In this document: piece after piece, positions 25,938-32,970 of the stretch
Layout of the letters: every line of letters begins with the position of its first letter
How positions within the stretch are numbered: position 1 is the first letter of the stretch
From: Cognatundibacterium crateris
GTDB lineage: Bacteria > Pseudomonadota > Gammaproteobacteria > Burkholderiales > Burkholderiaceae_D
Length of the DNA stretch: 64,000 bases
Reading direction: 5' to 3'
Assembly (NCBI RefSeq): GCF_010078235.1
Contig: NZ_JAABOS010000004.1
Span: forward strand, 429,816 to 493,815
Translations under genes and position numbers: made by a program
The notes under the pieces: model-generated
Database searches by the model: none
Seen by the model: the letters and a program-made list of their open reading frames with translations, nothing else
Told to the model about the DNA's origin: nothing

Positions 25938-26834
25938 ATGTGGCAAGGTGTTATTCCTGCAGTAACGACAAAATTCACTCCTGAAGATACGCTCGATTTC
26001 AAGGAAATGCAGCGTTGCTTCCAATATCTGATGGATGCCGGTTGCGATGGACTGATCGCTTGCGGTTCGTTGGGGGAGGGACCTTTCCTGTCCCACGCCG
26101 AACGTATCGATGTGCTGAAACTGAGCAAAGAAGTATGCGGAGCTAAGCCTGCCTTGCTGACCGTGGCTGAAGCCTCAACCAAAGAAGCCTGTGCCCTGGC
26201 TGAAAAAGGGGCACGCGCAGGTGCCGATGGTTTGATGGTGGTGCCAAGCACGATTTACCATACCAATCATCAGGAAACCATCGCCAATCTGCGTGCCATC
26301 GCGGCTGCGGCTGATTTGCCGGTCATGATTTACTCTAACCGTATTGCCTATCGGGTGGATGTCACGACCGATATGCTGGAAGAGCTGGCCGATGATGCGC
26401 GCTTTGTGGCCGTCAAAGAATCCTCGGATGATATCCGTCGCAGTACAGAAATCATTAACCGCCTGGGCGATCGCTATGACTTGTTTACCGGTGTCGATAA
26501 TCTGGCTTTTGAAGCGCTGACTGCCGGTGCTAAAGGCTGGGTGGCTGGTCTGGTGGTGGCCTTCCCACATGAGACGGTTGCGATCTATAAGCTGATTCAG
26601 GCTGGTCGCTATGCCGAAGCCCTCACTATCTATCGCTGGTTCCGCCCTTTACTGGATCTGGATGTGTCCAGCTATCTGGTACAAAACATCAAGTTGGTTG
26701 AAGCCATGGTGATCGAGTCCAATGAGCGTGTGCGCCTGCCACGCCAGCCTTTGCAGGGTGAAGTGCGTAGCCGTGCCGAGGCCGTGGTGCGCGCTGCACT
26801 GGCGACCCGTCCGGTCTTGCCGCAACTGGCCTGA
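25938..26834 (+). CDS. DapA-family lyase, probable 1-pyrroline-4-hydroxy-2-carboxylate deaminase
   Basis: A 298-residue TIM-barrel enzyme of the dihydrodipicolinate synthase family. Substrate-loop GSLGEGPFLSHAER at about residues 43-56, Y132 in IYSN, and Schiff-base lysine K160 in VAVKESSDD are present. In hydroxyproline degradation (LhpC/HypD) this enzyme converts 1-pyrroline-4-hydroxy-2-carboxylate to 2-oxoglutarate semialdehyde plus ammonia. The four genes that follow supply the preceding and following steps, which supports this over DapA. ATG 25938 fits the family N-terminus MWQGVIPAVTT and follows AGG by seven bases. An in-frame ATG at 25874 behind AGAGG is possible. Confidence 0.85.
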   Translation: MWQGVIPAVTTKFTPEDTLDFKEMQRCFQYLMDAGCDGLIACGSLGEGPFLSHAERIDVLKLSKEVCGAKPALLTVAEASTKEACALAEKGARAGADGLMVVPSTIYHTNHQETIANLRAIAAAADLPVMIYSNRIAYRVDVTTDMLEELADDARFVAVKESSDDIRRSTEIINRLGDRYDLFTGVDNLAFEALTAGAKGWVAGLVVAFPHETVAIYKLIQAGRYAEALTIYRWFRPLLDLDVSSYLVQNIKLVEAMVIESNERVRLPRQPLQGEVRSRAEAVVRAALATRPVLPQLA

Positions 26835-26851
26835 GCCCCTATTTCAGCGCG

Positions 26852-27973
26852 ATGAGTTTGCATAGCGATGTGCTGGTAGTTGGTGCTGGCATCATAGGCA
26901 CGGCCTGTGCGTGGACCTTGCAACAAGAGGGCTACCGCGTCACTCTGATCGACGCCGCCAGTGCTGGCTGCGGCGTGACGGCAGCCGGTATGGGGCATCT
27001 GGTGGCACTTGATGAAAGTGAGCAGGAACTGGAGCTCTGTCTGTATTCACTGCGCCTGTGGCGTGAGTTTCTGCAAGCCTTTCCGGGCACTGGTGAGCAT
27101 CATCCCTGTGGCACTTTATGGGTCGCTGAAAATGAGGCTCAACTGGCTGAAGCCCATCAGCGTGCGGCACGGCTGAATGCGCATGACTGGCAGGCCGAAG
27201 CCATCAGCGGTGATCAGCTGGCGCGGCTGGAACCCGCATTGCGCAAAGGTTTAGCCGGTGCGGTGCGGGTGCAGCAGGACAGTGTGATTTACCCACCCGC
27301 AGTGGCTCATTTTCTGAGTCAGCAACTGGTGGGTGCCGGTGGCCGCTATTTGTCTGGGCGCCGTGTGCAGTCGCTGGCGCCGGATCATGTGGTTCTCGCT
27401 AATGGCGAACGCATCCATGCCGCGCATATCGTCGTGACGACTGGCGGACAGCTCAGCGAGCTGTTACCTGAGCTGCGGGTATTTCCACGCAAAGGCCATC
27501 TCGCCATTACTGAACGTTATCCGGGCAGCTTACAGCATCAGGTGGTCAGTATGGCCTACGGCCAAACTACCATGCGGACGGATGGTCTGACTGTCGCTGC
27601 GAATGTACAGCCGCGTCCTACCGGTCAGTGGCTGATCGGTTCCTGCCGCCAGGATCATCAGACCGATACCGCGATTGATCCTGAGGCACTCACGGCGGTA
27701 TTGAATGCAGCGATGCATTTATTGCCTGGGCTGAGCGAGATGCGCATTCTGCGCGCCTGGGCGGGTATGCGGCCAGCGACAGCCGATGGTCATCCCCTGA
27801 TCGGTGTGCATCCTCATCATCCCTCAATCTGGATCGCAGCCGGACACGAAGGTTTAGGCGTCACTACTGCCTGGGCCACCGCGCAGATCATCGCGGATCA
27901 GATGGCTGGCCGCGCACCTGCGGTGCATGCCGCACACTATTGTCCATCCCGTTTCATCCAGCCGGAGACCTGA
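26852..27973 (+). CDS. FAD-dependent amine oxidase/dehydrogenase subunit (D-hydroxyproline dehydrogenase-like)
   Basis: A 373-residue DAO-family flavoprotein. The FAD motif is VLVVGAGIIGTACAWTL near the N-terminus, with RAWAGMRPATADGHPLIG and AAGHEGLGVTTAWATA near the C-terminus. With the small [2Fe-2S] protein and the pyridine-nucleotide-type flavoprotein that follow, it forms the three-subunit arrangement of the LhpBEF/HcnABC type. The likely reaction is oxidation of cis-4-hydroxy-D-proline to 1-pyrroline-4-hydroxy-2-carboxylate with electrons passed to the respiratory chain. It starts 17 bases after the deaminase gene without a clear ribosome-binding site. Confidence 0.85.
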   Translation: MSLHSDVLVVGAGIIGTACAWTLQQEGYRVTLIDAASAGCGVTAAGMGHLVALDESEQELELCLYSLRLWREFLQAFPGTGEHHPCGTLWVAENEAQLAEAHQRAARLNAHDWQAEAISGDQLARLEPALRKGLAGAVRVQQDSVIYPPAVAHFLSQQLVGAGGRYLSGRRVQSLAPDHVVLANGERIHAAHIVVTTGGQLSELLPELRVFPRKGHLAITERYPGSLQHQVVSMAYGQTTMRTDGLTVAANVQPRPTGQWLIGSCRQDHQTDTAIDPEALTAVLNAAMHLLPGLSEMRILRAWAGMRPATADGHPLIGVHPHHPSIWIAAGHEGLGVTTAWATAQIIADQMAGRAPAVHAAHYCPSRFIQPET

Positions 27974-27976
27974 GCT

Positions 27977-28255
27977 ATGCAAGATCAAAAGGAAGCCATC
28001 AAGCTCTGGCTGAATGGCAGACCAATCAAGGCGCAGACGGGTATCACGGTTGCGGCCTTACTCATGCAGCAGGATGAGTGGCTGACGCGCTGCTCTGTCA
28101 GCGGTGAGCCGCGTTTTGCGCTGTGTGGCATGGGTGTATGCCAGGAATGCCGGGTCACGATTAATGGACAGCCGCAACGTCTCGCTTGTCAGACTCTGTG
28201 TAAGCCTTGCATGGTGATACAGACTGCATCCCATCAGACGATGGAGGCAAAATGA
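27977..28255 (+). CDS. Small [2Fe-2S] subunit of the dehydrogenase complex
   Basis: A 92-residue ferredoxin-like protein (HcnA/SoxA N-terminal type). The cluster cysteines are in CGMGVCQECRVT, and a fourth Cys lies in LACQTLC. It would carry electrons between the two flavoprotein subunits. GGAGA lies eight bases before the ATG, the gap to the upstream gene is three bases, and the stop overlaps the next start by four bases. Confidence 0.9.
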   Translation: MQDQKEAIKLWLNGRPIKAQTGITVAALLMQQDEWLTRCSVSGEPRFALCGMGVCQECRVTINGQPQRLACQTLCKPCMVIQTASHQTMEAK

Positions 28256-29535
28256 AACAGCAAGAGATTTCTGCGCAGCTCCTGATTATCGGCGCCGGGC
28301 CAGCCGGTCTGGCAGCGGCCAGCGCTGCGCTGCAGGCGGGTGTGCGTATCGTTTTACTGGATGAAAATCCGGCACCCGGTGGCCAGATCTGGCGCGGTGG
28401 CGAAACCAGCTGGAAAGATGCACGTGCACATGCAATGTGGCAGCACATCAGCAGCCGTCAACAGGTGCAATACCTGCCTGCGACGCGCATCGTCGCACTG
28501 CATGCGCAAACTCTGGTGGCAGAGCAGGACGATCAGGTACTGACAATACGCTGGGAAAAGCTGATTTTATGCAGCGGTGCGCGTGAAATTTTATTGCCTT
28601 TTCCGGGCTGGACTTTGCCCGGTGTGATGGGCGCGGGCGGCTTGCAAGCCTTAGTCAAGGCCGGTGCCAGCTTGCAGGGAAAACGCGTAGTGATCGCCGG
28701 TAGCGGCCCACTGCTACTGGCTGCAGCGCAGACTGCGCAGCAAGCTGGCGCGCAGGTGTTGCTGATTGCTGAAGATCAGCCCTGGTCCGCTTTGTGCAGA
28801 TTTTTTTTGCAATTATTGCGCCAGCAGCGCGCCAAAGCCTGGCAGGCGCTGGGCTTGTTCTGGTCTTTGCGAAAAGTACGCTATCGCGCGCGCAGCACGG
28901 TGTTGGCGGCATCCGGTCAGCAGCGTTTGCAGCAAGTGCGACTGCGCCAGGGACAGCAGGAAATCGAACTTAGCTGCGATGTGCTGGCCTGTGCTTATGG
29001 CTTAACGCCGAATCTGGAATTGGCGCATACGCTGAAGTGCGCGCTGACAGAAGGTAAAGTGCAGGTCGATGCGCAACAAATGACGTCTGTACGCAACATC
29101 TGGGCCGCAGGTGAGGTGACCGGTATCGGCGGTGTGGAACAGGCGCTGATCCAGGGCCAGATCGCAGGCCTGGCCGCAACCGCACAGGCGATTCCGGCTG
29201 CCACACGACGCGTGCAGCAACAGACGCTGGCATTTGCGCATTTGTTGCAAACGACTTTTGCACTCAGAGCCGGATTGCGCGCGCTATGCAAACCGGATAC
29301 CCTCGTGTGCCGGTGCGAGGACGTGAGTGCCGCCCGCTTACAGCAACATGCTGACTGGCGCACTGCCAAGCTGGTGACGCGCGCCGGTATGGGGCCATGT
29401 CAGGGCCGGATATGCGGCACGGCCTGTCAGTTTTTATACGGTTGGGAAGCACCACAGCTGCGTCAGCCTGTGTTTCCCGCCAAAACATCAACGCTTGCTG
29501 CCCTGGCAGCGGGCAGCCTGAAGGAGACAGAATAA
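28252..29535 (+). CDS. FAD/NAD(P)-binding subunit with C-terminal BFD-like [2Fe-2S] domain
   Basis: A 427-residue flavoprotein of the HcnB/opine-oxidase-like group. The dinucleotide motif is LLIIGAGPAGLAAASAAL at the N-terminus, GGQIWRGGE follows, and a second Rossmann motif VVIAGSGPLLLAAAQ lies near residue 145. The C-terminal domain has the bacterioferritin-associated ferredoxin pattern VCRCEDV ... GPCQGRICG, which should hold a [2Fe-2S] cluster. ATG 28252 is behind GGAGG and overlaps the preceding stop by four bases; its own stop shares one base with the next ATG. It completes the D-hydroxyproline dehydrogenase complex. Confidence 0.88.
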   Translation: MKQQEISAQLLIIGAGPAGLAAASAALQAGVRIVLLDENPAPGGQIWRGGETSWKDARAHAMWQHISSRQQVQYLPATRIVALHAQTLVAEQDDQVLTIRWEKLILCSGAREILLPFPGWTLPGVMGAGGLQALVKAGASLQGKRVVIAGSGPLLLAAAQTAQQAGAQVLLIAEDQPWSALCRFFLQLLRQQRAKAWQALGLFWSLRKVRYRARSTVLAASGQQRLQQVRLRQGQQEIELSCDVLACAYGLTPNLELAHTLKCALTEGKVQVDAQQMTSVRNIWAAGEVTGIGGVEQALIQGQIAGLAATAQAIPAATRRVQQQTLAFAHLLQTTFALRAGLRALCKPDTLVCRCEDVSAARLQQHADWRTAKLVTRAGMGPCQGRICGTACQFLYGWEAPQLRQPVFPAKTSTLAALAAGSLKETE

Positions 29536-30965
29536 TGAAAAAATTATGGATTAACGGTGAATGGACAGACGGCGCTCAGCACACTACCGTACGCAGCCCG
29601 TCTGACCGCGCTGATGTGGTTGGCGAGTACGCGACGGCAGGAGCAGAACAGGTGGAGACAGCGATTGCGGCAGCCCATCAGGCATCGCTGAGCTGGCGTC
29701 ATTCGGGTGTACAGCAAAGAGCCGATGCGCTCGATCTGATCGGTACTGAAATCCAGGCGCGTAAAACTGAGCTGGGTACTTTGCTCGCGCGCGAAGAGGG
29801 TAAAACGCTGCCGGAAGCGATAGGAGAAGTAGGGCGTGCTGCCGCGATTTTCAAATTCTTTGCACAGGAAGCCCTGCGCATCCGTGGCGACAAACTGGCG
29901 TCGGTGCGTCCTGGCATCGAAGTCGATGTGAGCCGTGAACCGGTGGGTGTGGTTGGCATCATCGCGCCCTGGAATTTTCCTATCGCGATCCCGGCCTGGA
30001 AGGTCGCACCGGCACTGGCTTTTGGCAATACCGTGTTGCTCAAGCCAGCCGAATTAGTACCGGCTTCATCCTGGGCGCTGGCAGAAATTATCAGCCGTGC
30101 CGGTTTGCCGCCCGGCGTGTTCAATCTGGTGGCCGGACCTGGCCGTGTGGTTGGCGAAGCGATGGTGAATGATCGTCGCGTGGATGCGATCAGCTTCACC
30201 GGTTCGGTCGCAACAGGCAGCCGGGTACTCGCTGCATGTGCAGCGCGACGCGCCAAAGTTCAGCTGGAAATGGGCGGTAAAAATCCTTTGGTGGTACTGG
30301 CGGACAGTGATCTGGAGGTGGCCGTCAATGCGGCGGTTCAGGGTTCCTTCTACTCTACCGGTCAGCGCTGCACGGCTTCTTCGCGCATCATCGTAGAAGA
30401 GGCGATCTATGGCCGTTTTGTGGCGGCTGTCACAGAAAAACTGGGCCAACTGAAGGTAGGTCACGCCCTGCACGCAGGCGTCGACATCGGCCCGGTGGTG
30501 GATCAGTCACAGCTGGATCAGGATTTGCGTTACATACAGATCGCTAAAGACGAAGGCGCGAAACTGGCTTTTGGTGGTGAGCGCCTGCAACGTGATACCG
30601 ACGGCTATTTCCTCAATCCTGCCTTATTCGTGGATTGCGATCCGGCCATGCAGCATACGCGCGAAGAAATCTTTGGGCCAGTCGCTTCGGTGATTCCGGC
30701 TAAGAATTATGAGCATGCTTTGCAGCTCGCGAATGATACGGAATTTGGGCTGACCGCCGGTATCTGTACCACCTCACTCAAGTATGCGACGCATTTCCGT
30801 CGTCATGCGCGGGCAGGTATGGTGATGGTTAATGTGCCGACTGCCGGCGTTGATTATCACGTACCTTTCGGTGGTACTAAGGGTTCCAGCTATGGTGCGC
30901 GTGAGCAGGGCAGTGCGGCGGTCGAGTTTTTCACCACCATGAAAACCAGTTACATCGCATCCTGA
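29535..30965 (+). CDS. Aldehyde dehydrogenase, probable 2,5-dioxovalerate (alpha-ketoglutarate semialdehyde) dehydrogenase
   Basis: A 476-residue NAD(P)-dependent aldehyde dehydrogenase. The catalytic residues are C279 in GQRCTASSR and E245 in LEMGGKNP; the cofactor motif FTGSVATGS precedes them. The ending PFGGTKGSSYGAREQG is typical of KGSADH. In context it oxidises 2-oxoglutarate semialdehyde from the deaminase to 2-oxoglutarate, delivering hydroxyproline carbon to the TCA cycle. AAGGAG lies eight bases before the ATG. A strong hairpin follows the stop. Confidence 0.9.
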   Translation: MKKLWINGEWTDGAQHTTVRSPSDRADVVGEYATAGAEQVETAIAAAHQASLSWRHSGVQQRADALDLIGTEIQARKTELGTLLAREEGKTLPEAIGEVGRAAAIFKFFAQEALRIRGDKLASVRPGIEVDVSREPVGVVGIIAPWNFPIAIPAWKVAPALAFGNTVLLKPAELVPASSWALAEIISRAGLPPGVFNLVAGPGRVVGEAMVNDRRVDAISFTGSVATGSRVLAACAARRAKVQLEMGGKNPLVVLADSDLEVAVNAAVQGSFYSTGQRCTASSRIIVEEAIYGRFVAAVTEKLGQLKVGHALHAGVDIGPVVDQSQLDQDLRYIQIAKDEGAKLAFGGERLQRDTDGYFLNPALFVDCDPAMQHTREEIFGPVASVIPAKNYEHALQLANDTEFGLTAGICTTSLKYATHFRRHARAGMVMVNVPTAGVDYHVPFGGTKGSSYGAREQGSAAVEFFTTMKTSYIAS

Positions 30966-30986
30966 TCTCTGCTGGTGTCAGTCTTT

Positions 30987-31024
30987 GCGTTGCTGAGTCA
31001 GTGCCGGTACTGGCTCAGCAACGC
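30987..31024. terminator. Bidirectional terminator between the hydroxyproline operon and tetR-type gene
   Basis: Perfect 11-base arms (30987-30997 and 31014-31024) with an inner CAGT/ACTG extension form a very stable hairpin. TTT precedes it and AAAAAA follows, so it can stop transcription from both sides. It contains the stop codon of the minus-strand regulator. Confidence 0.85.
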
Positions 31025-31641
31025 AGCAAAAAACGGACAGCGTCGGCACTCAGTGTCGCCAGCGTCTGGCCTTCGCGCGGACGGTACCATTGTGCGGTCC
31101 AGTTGAGCGCGCCAAACATCCAGAGCTTATCGAACTCCCCCGGCATGTGCCAGCTACCCTCGACTTTCAGTCTGTGCAGGCACGCTTCCCACACCGCTTC
31201 ATAACGGTCTTTCAGATGCACGATCTCTTGTCGCGCTTCCGGATTCAAGGCGCGCCATTCATACAGCAGAACCGGGATGAAATCATGTTCCGGCGCGACC
31301 AGGGTTTCCAGATGCGCGGTCACCAGTTGCGTGAACAGTTCGCGCGCATTCAGCGGCTGCTGCTGTATCACCTCTATCTTTTCCAAAGCGTCCAGCAATC
31401 CCTGCTCCATCACCGCGCGCAGCATGTCGTGCTTGGATTTATAGTGGTAAAACCAGCTGCCGGCCTGCATGCCGCTGGCCGCTGCAATATCGCGTACGGT
31501 AGTGTGGTCATAGCCCTGTTGCCGGAACAGCGCAGCTGCGTGCCGCAAAATCAGACGGCGACTGCTGTCTGATCCGCTTTGAGTGGGACGGCCACGTTTT
31601 TTGATGAGCTTGGCGGGTGGCTGCATGTCAGGCATGTGCAT
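31015..31641 (-). CDS. TetR-family transcriptional regulator
   Basis: A 208-residue repressor-type regulator. The N-terminal helix-turn-helix is ILRHAAALFRQQGYDHTTV, then RDIAAASGMQAGSWFYHYKSKHDML (about residues 31-75). The C-terminal ligand domain is all-helical (TetR_C type with WFNP-like WMFGALNWTAQWYRP). It is divergent from the racemase gene at 31823 with 181 bases between, so control of that gene is the simplest reading. Family relatives respond to acyl-CoA or fatty-acid-like ligands. The start among M1/M3/M6 is uncertain. Confidence 0.9.
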   Translation of the reverse strand: MHMPDMQPPAKLIKKRGRPTQSGSDSSRRLILRHAAALFRQQGYDHTTVRDIAAASGMQAGSWFYHYKSKHDMLRAVMEQGLLDALEKIEVIQQQPLNARELFTQLVTAHLETLVAPEHDFIPVLLYEWRALNPEARQEIVHLKDRYEAVWEACLHRLKVEGSWHMPGEFDKLWMFGALNWTAQWYRPREGQTLATLSADAVRFLLRC

Positions 31642-31742
31642 TGAAAATAAAAAGAACTTGATCAGCCTGTCAGCTTACCTGAGTCAGAGCCTGAATGTAG
31701 CTGAGTGAATGCAGCAGACTGAAAAATCCTGTTGTTTCCGCA

Positions 31743-31760
31743 TGCACTAAGGACGAACAG
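31743..31760 (+). promoter_or_regulatory. Weaker copy 4 of the 18-base dyad motif
   Basis: TGCACTAAGGACGAACAG matches copy 3 at 14 of 18 bases and lies 80 bases before the racemase ATG. Its left half is perfect, the right half degraded. Confidence 0.3.
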
Positions 31761-31783
31761 CGCAAAAAAACAGCGATACTGCT

Positions 31784-31805
31784 GATTCTCTTTCGATTCT
31801 CTTTC
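31784..31805 (+). repeat. Two perfect tandem copies of GATTCTCTTTC
   Basis: Two 11-base units (31784-31794, 31795-31805) lie just before the ribosome-binding site of the racemase gene. Copy-number change would alter the leader or promoter spacing. Confidence 0.85.
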
Positions 31806-31822
31806 AATGCAGGAGTATGCCG

Positions 31823-32941
31823 ATGACTGGGCCGCTGGCAGGATTGCGTGTGATAGAAATGCTGGGTCTGGGGCCCGGTCCATTTGCCGCCATGATGCTG
31901 GCGGATATGGGGGCTGAGGTGGTTCGGGTGCAGCGCCGCGCCGACTCAGCCACGGCGGCGCAGCAGGTGTTTCCTTTGCTGGGCAGTCGTTACGATGTGC
32001 TGGGGCGCAGCCGGCGTGTGATCACACTGGATTTGAAATCGCCTCAGGATCAGGCGACCTTGTTGGCGCTGAGTGATAAAGCGGATGCTCTGATCGAAGG
32101 CTTCCGGCCCGGTGTGATGGAAAAACTGGGGCTGGGACCTGAGGTTTGCCTGCAGCGTAATCCGCGTCTGGTATATGGACGTATGACAGGCTGGGGGCAG
32201 AGCGGACCCTTAGCGCACAGTGCCGGACACGATATCAATTACCTCGCGCTGAGTGGCATGTTGCAAGCGATGGGGAGACCGGATAGCCCGCCAGCGCCGC
32301 CCTTGAATCTGGTGGCTGATTTTGGTGGCGGTGGCATGCTGCTGGCCTTTGGTGTGGTCTGCGCCTTGCTGGAAGCGCGCAAGTCAGGGCAAGGGCAGGT
32401 GGTGGACGCTGCCATGACGGAAGGCAGTGCCTTATTAGGCGCGATGCTATATGGCTTTCAGGCCGCCGGAGCCTGGTCCTTGCAGCGCGGCAGTAATCTG
32501 CTTGATGGTGCTGCGCATTTCTACGATACCTATGCTTGTGCCGACCAGCGTTATATGGCGGTCGGTGCGATAGAGCCTGCGTTTTATCAGCAATTGCTGC
32601 AACTGGCCGGAATAGAAGCAAGTCAGTTACCTGCGCAGTTTGATCGCGCTGGCTGGGCCGCTGCCAAACAACAGCTGGGGCAGGTATTTGCGACGAAAAC
32701 CCAGGCGCAATGGTGTGAGTTATTGGAAGGTAGTGATGCCTGTTGCGCACCGGTGCTGGATATGCAAAACGCGCCTTTGCATCCACATGCAAAAGCGCGT
32801 TCCAGTTTTGTCGAACTCGATGGTGTGGTGCAGCCAGCACCGGCACCGCGTTTCAGCCGTACCCAGCCGGATTTGCCCGCGCAATCTGCGCATCAGAACG
32901 ATGAGTCGGCTGCGATACTGCGCGACTGGGGTATAGCCTGA
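31823..32941 (+). CDS. CaiB/BaiF-family protein, alpha-methylacyl-CoA racemase-like
   Basis: A 372-residue class III CoA-transferase-fold enzyme closest to alpha-methylacyl-CoA racemase (AMACR/MCR). It would interconvert (R)- and (S)-2-methylacyl-CoA before beta-oxidation of branched or sterol side chains. Start GPLAGLRVIEMLGLGPGPFAAM is typical. The catalytic pair H136 (GHDIN) and D166 (LVADFGGG) has the same 30-residue spacing as H126/D156 of the M. tuberculosis enzyme. ATG 31823 is chosen because AGGAG ends seven bases upstream, while ATG 31817 would be only one base away. It is divergent from the TetR-type gene. Confidence 0.85.
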   Translation: MTGPLAGLRVIEMLGLGPGPFAAMMLADMGAEVVRVQRRADSATAAQQVFPLLGSRYDVLGRSRRVITLDLKSPQDQATLLALSDKADALIEGFRPGVMEKLGLGPEVCLQRNPRLVYGRMTGWGQSGPLAHSAGHDINYLALSGMLQAMGRPDSPPAPPLNLVADFGGGGMLLAFGVVCALLEARKSGQGQVVDAAMTEGSALLGAMLYGFQAAGAWSLQRGSNLLDGAAHFYDTYACADQRYMAVGAIEPAFYQQLLQLAGIEASQLPAQFDRAGWAAAKQQLGQVFATKTQAQWCELLEGSDACCAPVLDMQNAPLHPHAKARSSFVELDGVVQPAPAPRFSRTQPDLPAQSAHQNDESAAILRDWGIA

Positions 32942-32970
32942 GTCGCTCAGGTTTTAACACTAGCTCAGCT

